Shown here: positions 1 through 11,352 of the stretch, piece after piece
How positions within the stretch are numbered: position 1 is the stretch's first letter
How the letters are laid out: the number at the start of each line of letters is the position of its first letter
From: Lentinus brumalis
Lineage: Eukaryota > Basidiomycota > Agaricomycetes > Polyporales > Polyporaceae
Length of the DNA: 64,000 nucleotides
Assembly (NCBI GenBank): GCA_001792895.1
Contig: MARA01000014.1
Location: forward strand, 1 to 64,000
Direction of reading: 5' to 3'
Translations under genes and position numbers: made by a program
Notes under the pieces: model-generated
Told to the model about the DNA's origin: nothing
The model's database searches: none
What the model saw: the letters and a program-made list of their open reading frames with translations, nothing else

Positions 1-267
1 TAGATGTAAAGGAATGTTGTAACGCATCGGACGGGCTCGGACGCCTCGGAGGCGCGATGTGCCGCGTAGTTGGCCACGTAGGAAACCTGATAGGAAGGTC
101 CGGAGAGGTAAAGGAATGTGAGACGACCCTTAGAGACTCGGAGAAAATTCGGACGGTAGTGCGGAAGGAGAATAGATTGTCATAGGGAAGGGAACGGGGG
201 ACGTAAGTAAAGGGCAACAGTAGGTATAGTTTCTCGTAATGTAGTGCTTGGCGCGGGATATCCCTCC

Positions 268-282
268 CCTCCCCACTGAAAT
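268..282 (-). other. Candidate polypurine tract of the retrotransposon
   Basis: The minus strand reads GTGGGGAGGGGAGGG about 50 bases after the integrase stop. This is the expected place and composition for the plus-strand primer of an LTR element. It predicts that the 3' LTR starts near position 267. Confidence 0.55.
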
Positions 283-330
283 GTCGACTGTCCTCAGTCG
301 ACGCTTCCGTGGGCGCTAAACCCGGGGTGG

Positions 331-1652
331 TTAATCCACGTCCTCGAAGTCCTCCTGCTCATCTACCTCCGTTGCTTCGATGATGCGGAGCTTGTCGTCG
401 GAGACGTCGAGCGCACCGTCGGGCACGTAGATAGCTTCTCGGGCGAGGTACGGGATGAGTCGGAAGGCGGCGACGGGGCGGTCGAAGACGGCGCCGTTGA
501 GTTCGGCGATGACATATGCTCCGCCGCGGTTCCGCTTGATGACCACGTAGGGGCCGAGGTAACGGGGGCGCATCTTGCGGTTGAGGGACTTTTCGATGGC
601 GGTATTGCGCATGAGGACGAGGCGTCCGCGCTCGAAGTTGAAGGACTTGATTGTCCGAGCGTGGTCCTGCTCGAACTTCTGCGCTGCCTCGACCCGCTGC
701 TTGAAGACCGTAGAGCGCAGGAGGCTGAGCTGCTCCGGACGCTTCTGGAGTGCGATGGCGCGTCGGACGATGAGCTCGGCGGTCGATAGCATCTTGGTGG
801 TACCGGCATCAGGTAGGTCGCCTCAGCGATGTCGAATGGCATGATTGGGTTCGTCCCGGTGACCGCGAAGTACGGAGAGCAGCCTAGGCGTCGTCGGACG
901 GTGACTCTGTCCGCCCAGAGGGTGGTGTATACTCGGGAGACCCATAGGGAGGCATCCCCGTCGCAGGCCTTGAAGAGGCCGTCCCGGACGTGGAAGTGCG
1001 GTCGTTCGACTATTCCGTTTGCCTGCGAATTGTAGCCGGAGATACGGATATGAAAGACGTGGTACTTCTTCGAGAGGTACTCGAGGGCGGCTATCCAGGG
1101 GGACCCGTTGTCGGACACGATCTCGGAGACCGCGCCCCACCGGCACAGGAGATCTTGGTAGAGCCAGTCGCCGATGACTTGCGCGGTCTGCGACTTGGAC
1201 GCTCGGCCTTCGACCCAGGACGTAGTAGCGCACCGCGCGTGGAAGAAGTGCTTGTAGGTCCCTGGCATATCCATAGAGTCGACGTGAACGCGGACCATCG
1301 GCGGAGCAGGGTACGGAATGGTCGGAGGGATGTGGATACGAGTAGTCTGGCGGATCTGGCACAGGTGACAGCTACGGACGTACCAGGCAACGTCGGACTT
1401 CATTTCCGGCCACCAGAAACGTTCCGCGACGAAGGCTCGGGTCGCGTAGATTCCGCGGTGTCCGATGTAATCGTGCATTTCGACTAGGACCTGCGAGCGG
1501 ATGTCCGGTGCGAGTACCCTCTTGTGGGCCCCGTCTTCTGAGGTGCGCCAAAGCGGCCCTCCTTGTCGACGAAGAAATCCTTGGCCCACTTCGAGAGTCG
1601 GGTGAACTCCCGGTCGTCGAGCTCTGACGGGCGCTCGCGAGATCTTAACCAC
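331..1652 (-). pseudogene. Retrotransposon integrase, split by a frameshift
   Basis: The main frame (1652 to about 810) carries an HHCC zinc-binding module, with HDYIGH for the two histidines and CHLC for the two cysteines. The catalytic core follows: Asp in HVDSMDMPG, Asp in VSDNGSPW and Glu in NGIVERPH. The second Asp and the Glu are 35 positions apart, the classic D,D-35-E spacing. Near 805 the frame changes and the C-terminal part continues in 792-331, ending in an acidic tail (DEQEDFEDVD). One added C in the CC pair near 805 would rejoin the frames. Another one-base loss near 1560 separates this part from the RNase H end. All catalytic residues are present, so the copy may be young or only apparently broken. 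Confidence 0.9.
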
Positions 1653-3540
1653 TCGCGCGCTAGCTCGAGGCGTCGGTCCATCTTCGCTGCAGCGGATGTC
1701 CGCGGAAACCGATCGTACGGTATCGGCGGGACCTCCGGTAGCTTCGCGGACGTTCCGCTGGTTTGCTGCATGAGGATGGTGAAGGAGGGCGCGTCCGGTG
1801 CGGCCGGTGCGCGTAGCGGGGCGTCGGACAAACGGAGCGTCGGAGGAGGGTTGACCAAGTGCATCATGCTATAGAGCCGGTCGATCCAGTCGTCGAAGTC
1901 ATCGTCCGGCTCGGGCGTGTCTCCCGGCTGAGGTGGACGCCTCGACAGGCCGTCGGGGCCGTGGTGTACTCCGGGTACGTGGACTAGGGTGAAGTGGAAG
2001 GTTGTGATGGAGACTATCCAGCGGTTCATCGAAGCGGACGGGGCGTAGTCGGGGTGCCGGAGCATACCCTCGATGTAGCGGGCGTCGACTTCGACGACAA
2101 GGTTGCGGACCCCGATCAGGTGGAACCGGAGTGCGCGGAGTGTCCGGTAGAGTCCGTAAAGCTCGAGCTTGGCCTGCGAAACGGGCTTCGCGCTCGTTGA
2201 GGGTTATAGAGCCGAAGCGATTGTAGTAGCGGATTTTCGGGTCGTTGATGTCTTGTTGGGCGAGGTGGTAGCCCACGGCGATGTAGGAGGTGTCGACGGC
2301 CAGGATGACAGGAGCGTCGGACTCGTAGTCGAGCGGACGGAGGGCGGGGGAGTCCAGGAGAGCCTGCTTGAGGTCCGCCATCGCCTGTAGCTGCTCCGCC
2401 CCGAACTCGAAAGGAACATCCTTCCGAGTTAGCTTGACCAGGGGGTTAGCTCGCTTGGCGAAGTCCTTGATGAAGATGCGGGCCACCCCGACCGTTCCGA
2501 GGAAGGCCCGGACCTCCGAGAGGTCCTTGCACGGTCCCCAGTTGGCGATGGCTTCGGTGCGCTTGACGTCGGGCTTACGCCCTTCCGGAGTACAGAAGTG
2601 CCCGATGGCTACGAACTCCGGTGGTCCTATGTTCGCCTTAGTCCCGGAGAACGTCCCGCCGGCATGCTTGACCCGCTGAACGCAACGGTTGACGTCCGGT
2701 AGATGTTCCCAGAAGTACCTTCGGACTCCCGGATTCGCCGGGATCATCTCCCACCCTCCTACGGCAACCTTGTACTGGTCCGCGGGGCCCTTGACCGTAA
2801 CATCGTCGATATAGGGAAGGGTTACGTGCGGGATCTCCGGCTGCAGGATGAACGTGACGTCGTCGTGGAAGATCGGAACTGAGTTCGACCAACCCATCGG
2901 AAGCGTCGTAAGGCGCATAGCTCCGAACGGCGTCTGGAAGGTGGTTAAGTCGCGCGAGCGCTCGTCGATTTCCCGTTCGTCGTACCCCACGTAGAGGTCC
3001 AACGTCGTGCCACACGCGCGACCGGCGAACTGTTCCGCGAGGTGATCCGGGACCGGCGGGACTCCGGAGTGCTGGATGGTGACCTTGTTGAGAGGCTCGA
3101 GGCTGTGGACGATCCGAATGTTGCCGTCCTTCTTGAGTACGCAGAACCACCGGGACCGGTAGGACGCGTTGGAAGGCTCGTAGACTCCGGCGGCGATCTT
3201 CCGTTGGATGAGGGCCGCGGCTTGAGCGTAAATACCGGGCGGGATAGGGAAGTTCTTCTCTACCCACGGAACATGCGGAATGACCGGGAAGCGCACTGGG
3301 GGGAACATGTCACGCCGGAAGCTGCCCCGCTCGGAGTCGTCCCACGCGAATGCCCCTGTTGTTTGCACATGAAGTCGTCTAGGACGTCCAGCTCGGCGGG
3401 CAGTAACCATTGCGCGTGATGCGCTCGAAAACGCTCCCTGCGCTCCGCGGTGTAGCGTCCCGTCGGAACATACGGCGGAGGGTTCGGGTCTAGGAGCGGG
3501 AGGTCGGCTAGGGGTCGCCGATCCGGTTGCGGACGATGCG
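1484..3540 (-). pseudogene. Retrotransposon reverse transcriptase and RNase H, frameshifted
   Basis: The frame 3410-1899 encodes an RT palm/fingers region with the YIDD catalytic box (near 2800-2812). Tether and RNase H sequence follow, with a catalytic-type Asp in LAVDTSYIAVGYHLAQQ. Near 2185 the frame shifts, apparently by loss of a TC dinucleotide. The RNase H C-terminus (FHFTLVHVPGVHHGPDGLSR, typical before integrase) continues in 2065-1484. Upstream, the true N-terminal part starts near 3540 in another frame. It joins at the CCCC run at 3353-3356, where a fifth C would restore continuity. Confidence 0.92.
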
Positions 3541-3924
3541 GTATTCTGCGGGCAGCTCGCCGATCACAGGACGGACCTTGAGAGCGACCGGCTTGTATTT
3601 CTTTTTGCTTTTTAGTAGAACCGTGAACGGAGGCTTGGAACCAGTAGCGGAGAGACGAGGGGTATCGCGGTTCGGGGGGACCGGTCGCTGCGGTTGGCTT
3701 TTCGTCTTGGAGACTGGGTATGTAGCCACCGGACGGCCCGGACCCACCGGAACCGACGTAGGAGATAGAGAGCCGGAAGCAGAGGAACGCATCGGAGAGA
3801 CAGAGGACGAGAGAGCTGACGGAACAGTGGAAAAGAAGAGGGATTGGAGCGACGGTTTAGACGTGACCTCCTCGCAAGCGGACAGATAGGAAAGGAGAAT
3901 AGATATAGGGGCACCGTCGGGCAT
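3508..3924 (-). pseudogene. Retrotransposon protease-RT linker region
   Basis: This Ser/Pro-rich linker ends with a basic segment (LKSKKKYKPVALKVRPV) that resembles the stretch preceding RT in fungal gypsy elements. The frame stops at 3508, right at a GGGG run (3511-3514). One extra base there would make it continue into the RT N-terminal sequence (LADLPLLDPNPPPYVP). I see no enzymatic motif. I read it as part of the polyprotein, not a separate gene. Confidence 0.6.
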
Positions 3925-4004
3925 GGGGGCGTAGGCGGTAGCCCGGGCGTGCTGGGTGGTATGCTGGTATTCTACCAGAAGGGCGACCTCTCCCCGACCG
4001 GCGG

Positions 4005-4935
4005 TCAGATCCTCGAAGGCCGAAAACCCATGGGCGGTTCCGACGTCTTCGGCGAGTCTCCGCGGGCGTAAGTGCGGAGGGTCAGGCAGCGGTCCGTGTT
4101 CGGACAGGTAACCACCAGCTCGTGCTTCTCGTCGGGGAGGTTCCGGCTGCTGACCCCCATCAGAGTCTCGAAGGGACGACCGAGCAGGATGTCGTAGGCG
4201 GCGTTCTCCACGACGTGCATCTGTAGGTAGATGGCGATCCCGCCCTGCAGCTCCAGTAGGACGTTGTTAGCTAGGCCTTTGGTGGTGTCCTTGGTTCCGT
4301 TTGCGGAGGTCATCGGATTCTTCTGCCTCTCGTCGCACGGGATGCCGAGCTCGTAGCATTTGTCCGCCGAGATCGCTACGACCTCGGAGCCGGGGTCGTA
4401 GACGCACTCTACCAGTTCCGCCTCGTTGACCCAGGCGAAGAGCGCCCGGAGTTTCTCGCTGGGCTTGCCGACTATGAGACTGTTGGAGCGGCTGCGTTGG
4501 CGGGGAACCGGCTCGTCCTCTTCGTCGTCGGCGTCGCCTCCCCGCAGCTGGAGGGACACGATGCCTCCGGTGCTTCCTGCCTCCTCGGCGGACCGGACAG
4601 GTCCTCCAGGCACTGCACCGACTCCAGGACGTCTTCGGAGGTCTCGGGGTCGTCCATCATTACGGACAGGACCGACAGCGGGATGGCCGGCACGTCGAAG
4701 CGACGCGTTTGCTGCCCGTCATCTTGTGCGCCTTCTTACAGATTCCCGGAGCGAGACTGAAGAGCTCGGACACGGAGAGGTGGACCGACTGCTCGTTGAC
4801 GAAGTTGCGCTGCCAACACGCTCCTCTGCATCCTTGTCCGCTACCGGCGGGAGGTTCCGGTACGCAGTAACCCTACCGGCGGGCTGCACGGGGGCTTGTC
4901 CAGTTGGTCCGACGACGTGCTCGGATGCCGGTTGA
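4005..4935 (-). pseudogene. Retrotransposon aspartic protease region
   Basis: The frame 4613-4005 contains VECVYDPGSEVVAIS followed by the downstream hydrophobic segment AAYDILLGRPFETL. This is the retropepsin layout, with the catalytic Asp in a DPG motif where most families have DTG or DSG. The later ILLGRP corresponds to the conserved ILGRPW-like segment. Upstream sequence (4935-4614) belongs to the Gag-protease junction but changes frame at least twice. It includes a QSVHLSVSELFSLAPG-type segment just before the protease. Confidence 0.8.
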
Positions 4936-5012
4936 GGTCGGCCGGCTGCCTCGGACGCGGGGTCACCTCGGGTGACTTAGCGCGGGGCGCGTTAGGGCCG
5001 TACGCGAAATCC

Positions 5013-7250
5013 TTAGCCTTCGGCGCACCGGCGGCGGAGGCGTCGCGGACTTGCGCGTAAGGGTGTACCGGTACGACGTAGGAAGGGTGTTAACCACCTC
5101 CGGCGTCTCGCTCTCGGCGCGGGCGCTCCCTCTGGAACGGGCTGGTCCTCCGGTATCTCCTCGATGTGTGCGGAACGCAGCGGCTCCTCGTCCGGTACCT
5201 CCTCGACTCGGGTCGCCCTGGTCGAAGGTCCGGAAGTACGGGCAGGCTTGCGGGCGGTCGCCTTCTTCGGAGGGCGCGCCGGAAGCTCGACCCCGTCGAA
5301 CACTGCGCGCTTACGCTTCTCGCGGTCCTCGAGGAAGTTGATCTTGTGACGGAGCATCTCGTTCTCCTCTTCGGCCGTACGTACGGACCGTTGGCCGGAG
5401 GCTGTGAGGACGGAGAACATGAGCTGCGCGACCGCCGGAGGCTCGGGCGGCTGGGGCTGGTTCCGATCGTAGTAGAAGCGGACTTGCTCTCGAATCGGAC
5501 CCCTGCCGCGCGGAATGGGCTGGCCGTTAGCTAGGACAAGCTGGCCCGTCTGCGCAGAGCGTTGGATCAGGCCGTCACGGATGTCGGTCTCGACGTCGGG
5601 GCAGCGGCCTATGCTACAGTCCGTGTGACCGCAGTAATAGCAGTTTCGGTCGCGTTCGCGGGGCTCGTTCCGGGGGATTGTAGAGCCTCCCGCCGTCCGG
5701 AGCGGGCTGCTGCCCTTGCGGATACCTCGGAACGTCGCGGGGGAAGCGCGGCTGCTGCTCCTGGTGCGGCGGCGGTTCGCGGACTTGGGGCGGGCCCCGC
5801 TGGAGTTCCAATCGGCGGTCGCGGTCGCGAGGCTCGTTCCTACCGCGCATAGCGGTTTGAACGGCCGTCTGCACGAGAGTCTGAAGGTCCTCCGTCTTGA
5901 TCGTGATGGTCTTGTCGTCGGCCAAGGGTTCCTGCCTCGGGGCGGGATTCCTTCCGCGGAACGGCTCAGGCGCTCTCGGAGCGGCGTAGTGCCCCCCTGT
6001 CAGCGGCGGACGCAGGCTTCCGTACCGCTCGAACGCCGGATTCGCGTCGAAGTCAACGGAGTCCCCGATCGTATAGGAGATGGCCTCGTGCACCTGCGCC
6101 AGGGTGTAGGACACCGCTCGGGGCTTGTCCGGGACCTTCTGAGCGAGGCGTCCGTCGACCGCGCTCCGCTGCGAGGTGTTCAGGAGGCGTAGGAGGTTGT
6201 AGGCGGCGTCGCGCTGGGTCAGCTCGGGAGGCTGCTGGTTGATGAGGTACGACGCTATCGGGTGGTATTCGACGTAGAACTGCGAGTAGTCCGCTAGATT
6301 CTGGAAGCCCTTGGGATACTGACGGGCCATGAGCTCGTGGTAGTCGGCCATAGTGTACTGATGGTTCTCGTCGGCTCCGACGTAGTAGTCTACTACGGTG
6401 TCGCGCCACTGCTCGTACGTCGTATGCTCGTCGCGGAACTCGGGCATCGAGGACCAGCGGCGGGAGACCGGAAGCGGAACGTAGATCGTCGCACCGCGCT
6501 TCTTGTCCCGATCGTCGACGACGTTGTTCCTGCGCAGGAGGAGCTCGTACTGGTCGAAGAACCGCTGGACGGTCTCGCGGCCGGCTTCGTCCCAGATCGG
6601 GGCGCCGCGCTCGTTCGGGAGAGGCATGGTGTGTGGTCCGAGGTCGCGAGCACCGCCCTGAAACTGCTGAGGCGGCGCTGGCTGCGGGTTAGCCGGTTCG
6701 GGGTTGTTGATCGGGTTCGGGTTCGGGAGAGGGTCGTCCATCTCGGTAGTCGGAAGGGGCGGAGAGATAGGACGGGTAGTAGGGGCGGCCTGTGAGGTTG
6801 CTTCCTGAATTGTTGGTGGTACGGGGTTCCTGCGTCGGCGGGGTGGGAGCTCGAGAGGAGGTGCGAGAGGGATGTTCTGTTCGAGGTGGGCTCGGCGAGT
6901 CCGAGACCTTGACGTCGAGGTGTCCGAACGGGCTCGAGAGGTAGTGCTCCCTGTAGGGGAGGGAGGACGGGAAGCGGAGGAGGACGGCAACGGGGTAAGG
7001 GAAGACGGCTCCGAAGGGGAAGACAGGGCGGTAGCGAAGCTTGCGGATCCGGAAGGAGAGGGGAGGGTGTGAGTTCCTCGTCTAGTTCCTCGCGGAATGC
7101 GCGGAGACGTTGACGGAGTTCCTCGAGGGCGGTAGCGGTGTAGGAAAGGCTGTCCGAAGTCGGACGGAGGTACGAGAAGCGGTTTCGGAAGGGGACGGTG
7201 ATCTCGACAGTTTGATTGAAATCAGAGATGGCCACTAGTACCCCTCGCGG
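5013..7250 (-). pseudogene. Retrotransposon Gag polyprotein
   Basis: The Gag frame runs 6990-5614 and has a Pro-rich N-terminus. The capsid-like part is rich in Trp/Tyr helices (WSSMPEFRDEHTTYEQWRDT, then YHELMARQYPKGFQNLADYS), typical of Ty3-type Gag. An N-terminal segment in another frame starts near 7230 (FNQTVEITVPFRNRFSYL). Near 5650 the frame shifts by one base into a zinc knuckle, CYYCGHTDCSIGRC. Spacing is C-X2-C-X4-C-X4-C, so Cys sits where the usual CCHC knuckle has His. A charged coiled-coil-like tail follows (5420-5013, EEENEMLRHKINFLEDRE). Confidence 0.85.
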
Positions 7251-7260
7251 TGGGCTCCAA
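7241..7260 (-). other. Candidate tRNA primer binding site
   Basis: The minus strand reads TTGGAGCCCACCGCGAGGGG just upstream of Gag. It starts with TGG (complement of tRNA CCA). The complementary strand can be read as a tRNA 3' end, with a T-stem strand starting with C, a 7-nt acceptor strand, a discriminator base and CCA. The sequence just before it ends in TATCA, compatible with an LTR ending in CA. Confidence 0.5.
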
Positions 7261-8386
7261 TATGATACGCCAAGGGGCGAAATGAGCGGATAACACCACA
7301 CAAATCTCCAGCCAAGGCTGTATGCACGTATTTTATATGCGAGGAGGGAAGAGGCTCCTAACCAATCCTAACTGATCGGAGACCTATGTCCAGGAGAACT
7401 ACGACGACCCCGAGACAGGAGCGTCCGGAAAGAGGCGCGGAAACCACGGAGACGAATGGAGGGAACTGCACGGAGACGGGACGGTAGGGAGGACTCAACG
7501 GTGCCTGCCCGGACGGCGAGGAGACTTCCGACGCACGGACGCGACAGGTGCGAACCACGTAGGACACGGAGAGGAGACCACGGAGATAGTAGCGGATGGA
7601 ACGGGTTCGAACTTATCGATTCGACGACGGTAGGACTTCTTGACGGTGACGGCGGTACTTTCGACGGTGGAGCACGGAGCGGCGGCGGTAGACTTAGAGC
7701 TGAACTGTGGGGAGAACGGAATCTGAATTGCACACCGTGCTACCGAAGGTACAAAAGCAAAGCTACCCTAACGACAGCACGCAAGCCTCGGAAAGCCCTC
7801 GCAAACGGTCCTGAGCCAATAGGGGCGGGCGGAGCTCCTTGCGCACGGACCTGCTGTCAGCCTTTAACCACAGCTAACCAACCAGCGCGCGCGCCGAGCC
7901 CCAACCGGTTCGAGGCGCTGGCGACCGACGTTTACCCAAGATGGTGGCGCGGAGCTCCAACTCCGGCGATAACCACATCGGCCAATCAACTGGCGTGAAG
8001 GACGCTCCAGAACCCCTCCGACCATGCGTCCGTGACCGAGGCTGCGTACGAGACCCCGGAATTGCGGCTAGATGTCTCATCGGGGACGTGAACCGTCTGA
8101 CAGGCCGCCGCTCGGTGCGGACGGGCTGCAGACCGCGTTGTCCGACCTGTGCGAGGGTTCGGACGGTAGGAGGGGTGACGGAGCGATAGGGAAGGAGTAT
8201 GGGGCTGTGGCGAGCATACTGGCCGACGTAGGACGGTCGGGAGTACTGGGCTCGCTCCTGTGGAACCTCCGGAAGGGCGCAAATTCCGTGCATAGACGTG
8301 TCCGATACCTATCACCGGCCAGGTGGTTTCGACCAGCCTCCGAGTGACGCGTGACAGGCGCCCAAATTCCGACCAATTCGGGGGCC

Positions 8387-8850
8387 TGTTATGCGTGACT
8401 GGTCGAACAATTCGAAATGGTACAGTAGCCCAGGAAGGGTAGCCCAGGAAGGGCCGGTTTCGCTCAAGACGAGCCTTCGCGTTCGGCCTATTGTGGCCCT
8501 AGTCGGTCTATCGTGACCCAGTCGACCTATCGTGGTCTCCCCCAGCCTATCGTGGCCCCTAGTCGTCCAGGAAGGACTTCATCGTTTTGTGCACCCAGGA
8601 CGGGTCCGATTCGTCACACTATCGCATTGCAGAGTCTTCGCATCGAGGCCGGAGTGCCTCGTGGTCTCGTCTTGCCGATGGCTATTCGTCGTTAGGCTAT
8701 ATATTGCCGACACGTCGGCCCCCTCCCTTTTCCTTCACACCACTTTCGCCTTCTTCCCTCCCCCTTTCGAGCTCTTCGACTTCGCGAACCTCTGACGCTC
8801 GACTTCATCGCCGCTCGACCGAGAATCGACTAGCCCACTCGCACCCTTTC
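8387..8850 (+). mobile_element. Possible solo LTR or LTR-like promoter remnant
   Basis: The segment begins with TGTTATGCG, a common fungal LTR start. It has a TATA-like element (GCTATATATTGCC near 8696-8708) followed by a CT-rich tract, the U3-R arrangement of many fungal LTRs. No matching CATAACA-type end or target duplication was found, so the right border is arbitrary. Confidence 0.3.
8489..8566 (+). repeat. Degenerate tandem repeat, about 20-bp unit
   Basis: Four successive copies of a CCTATCGTGGCCCTAGTCG-like unit occur, with small differences in each. A shorter direct repeat (GTAGCCCAGGAAGG, two copies) lies just upstream near 8426-8455. Both sit upstream of the TATA-like element near 8700, where LTR U3 regions often carry short repeats. 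Confidence 0.65.
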
Positions 8851-9926
8851 AGGTTGGTTGTTGTCATTTGTTGGGTGTTCCGCCCTCAGAGACGCAGCTG
8901 CCGTATCAATGGCAGCAAAGGAGGTCCTTTGGGCAAACTTTCAGAGCTTGCAGGATAGTGGGATCAGGCAAAGAAGTGGAAGCCTGAGGAGGAAGAGACT
9001 GCTCTTCTAGGAGCCAATTGGTTGTTGTACTCTTACAGATACTTAGTACACATGTATGCACACAAATTTGAGGGTGGAACAGTGGCACGGTGCACCTAGT
9101 ATGTCAGTACTTGTGCATCTCTGCAGGTACTAGAATATACCAAACTATCTTCTTGCACTGTCTTGAACCCATCACAACGCAAACAAATACTGGGGACATG
9201 TCAAATTAGTTACAATTGACTGCCACCAGGGATAGTCACCTATAGTAGAGGTGTCATGAGGTATTACGGCATTGAATAGCCCGGTTAGTATATAACATCA
9301 CAGCACGAGACATCTGCTGCACACCTTCAGACACATGCCGCCGCTTGTTCAGGTGCTACCAATCCTCCCCTACACCGCCGACCTCCGTGCCAAACGACTT
9401 CTGCTCCACCACTAGTGAAGGCGCAGGCAGGAGAGGATGGATGTCCTAGCAGCAGTAAGCAGAAGTACTTAAGCAGGTACACATTCAACGCTGCCCGTCG
9501 ATCAGAGACCACCAGCTGCAGTCGACGGATCAGTCCACGCTGCCCTCGCCCGCACCACGAGTCGGCCTCAGGAACATGGCGTTGGATGTTGTGGTCGTCC
9601 GCATAGAGCTACATTGGTCATCTCCTTCGACAGCGCTCACAAACGCTCCCCTCGTTTGCCAAGCAGTAGAGCCATACTACAATATAGCCAAGTTATTATG
9701 CATGAACTACGTATAGGAGCGACTGAACCCTCCGCGGACGCATTCACAAGACGGCCAATAGCGTACAGACATTCTGTAACACAGATCGTACATGACAATA
9801 GAATGACAGTCCAGCCCCAAGACCACGTAACATACGAGTGCGAGCGCAAGCACAGAAAAAAGTGAAGGAACATACATATATGCTAAACCACTAACGAGAT
9901 ATCCAGACTCGGAACAGTAGCAAGAC

Positions 9927-11140
9927 TCAGTCCACCTTCTTACCCTCGGCGTTTTCGATAGGTTTTCGCCTCTCCAGCACCTGCACCCACTTCTTGGGGA
10001 ACCAGCCTTCCCGCCCTTCCCGTGTGCGGCCCTTCCACCACTCACTGCCCTCAACCTGCAGACCGACGTCGATAAATGAGCATGCAGATAAGTCAATACA
10101 CGCACCTCAATCCGTGGATCTACTTCCGCACCGGTCGCAGGGTCGAGCTTGCCCATGATGGCGACAATCTCGTTCTCCTTCAGCGACAGTTCCGCAGGAG
10201 ATGACGCCTCGAACGGATAGAGCGCACGCGCAAACGTGAGTTGCGAGGGGTCAAGCGGCGGTAAGGGGCCCTGGATCTGACCAGCAGCCATTTGCTGCTG
10301 CTGTCGCTCGTTGAGGATCTTGACGAGCTTGTGCATCGCATACGGAACACCGAATATTGCAAGGAGGAAGATGATGAGAGGCTTCTTGCTTGCCTTGGGC
10401 GGAGCGGGCTGGGGCCCCTGCACAGGCATGCCGTTCACGAAGTCGCGGAACTCGCCCCGCATCGCGCCTGCGCCGTGGGACGACCGTCCGGTAAGGAGGT
10501 CGCGCATCCAGCGGACAAGTCCGAACAGGCCGAGGACGCTCCCGAGTGCGTTGCGGAGCTGGCCGAACTGGTCGACGACGCCAACCATGGCAAAGAAGGA
10601 GGAGTGTGTCGCCATGAATGTGCTCTCGAGCATCTGGGCAACGCCACTGAATGTCTGCACGATGGAGTGGAGGAGGGCGAAGGTGTGTTGGGTAGTGGAC
10701 TCGAGTGTCTGCGTGAGCGAGGGGTTGTTTGGGTCGTAGGGTCCTCCTGGGCCGGGCATGCCATATCCCATGCCTTGGAGGCCGCCGTACATTCCGCCCA
10801 TGCTGTTCATGCCATAGCCTCCGTAGCCTCCGCCGTACATTCCACCCATGCCGTTCATGCCGTAGCCTCCGTAGCCTCCGCCATAACCGCCGCCGTAGCC
10901 CATCCCTCCCCCGTACATGCTGTTCATCCCATAGGGCGAGTAGGTTGAGGTTGCAGTCGTGTTCATGCCATAAGGCGAGTAGGTTGAGGCTGCAGTCGAA
11001 AAGGCCGCCGGACGCGCAGGGACAGAAGGAGGGGCCGACGAAGAGGAGGTAGTCTGAGTAGTCGGCGTCGCAGAGGAGGTTGCTGGGGCAGTCGCGGCAC
11101 CGGCACCGGCGCGCTCCCAGGGCTTGGGCGGGGAAGGCAT
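9927..11140 (-). CDS. PEX13: Peroxisomal membrane docking protein Pex13
   Basis: Pex13 is part of the peroxisomal docking complex with Pex14 and receives the cargo receptor Pex5. The model has two exons, 11140-10106 and 10055-9927, joined over a 50-nt intron, and gives 387 residues. The N-terminus is MPSPPKPWERAG, the typical Pex13 start, followed by a Gly/Tyr/Met/Asn-rich low-complexity region (about residues 55-130). A hydrophobic segment follows (PLIIFLLAIFGVPYAMHKLV). The C-terminal SH3 domain starts near residue 305 (ALYPFEA, then EWWKGRTREGREGWFPKKW). The GWFPKKW box supports the splice. An in-frame extension upstream of 11140 lacks Pex13 character, so I start at 11140. Confidence 0.95.
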
Positions 11141-11352
11141 GTCAACGCTGTGGGCAGCGCCCCGGTCGACGTCGTGGTCGATGAGCAACGAGTGTCGGAC
11201 CCCGCAAAGTCCGCATCCGGCAGGCGATTCACATGCTCCACCGGCGTTTGCGAGCAATTTACGCAAAGCACTGTAAGTACTAGTATTACTATATATACTG
11301 TACTAGACTGATCACGACAATCGCAAGCATTGGCCGACAAAACTCCCAAACC

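Larger units (their letters stand above)
1..7290 (-). mobile_element. Ty3/gypsy-type LTR retrotransposon, truncated by the window edge
   Basis: On the minus strand the order is Gag with a zinc knuckle, protease, reverse transcriptase, RNase H, integrase. Integrase after RT/RNase H is the Ty3/gypsy (Metaviridae-type) order. The coding region is read in several frames, yet family-typical sequence continues across each frame change with no in-frame stops in the functional domains. It is therefore one polyprotein interrupted by small indels, mostly single bases, or by sequencing errors. A primer-binding-site candidate lies at 7241-7260 and a polypurine candidate at 268-282. The 3' LTR would run from about 267 off the left edge. 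I found no matching copy of 1-267 beyond 7290, so the LTR pair is not demonstrated. Confidence 0.93.
7291..9926. other. Gene-poor, repeat-rich interval
   Basis: I find no convincing gene here. From 7300 to about 8350 the DNA is GC-rich with many acgtagg/acggag-like words and resembles the retrotransposon in composition. From 8990 to 9330 it is relatively AT-rich. Several ORFs of 60-180 codons exist but none shows a recognisable motif or splice pattern. The stretch includes the tandem repeat and LTR-like sequence listed separately. Confidence 0.6.

Noticed and set aside
7300..8350. 5' LTR of the retrotransposon
   Set aside because: Compositionally similar to 1-267 but no extended identity could be seen, so it was not annotated as an LTR.
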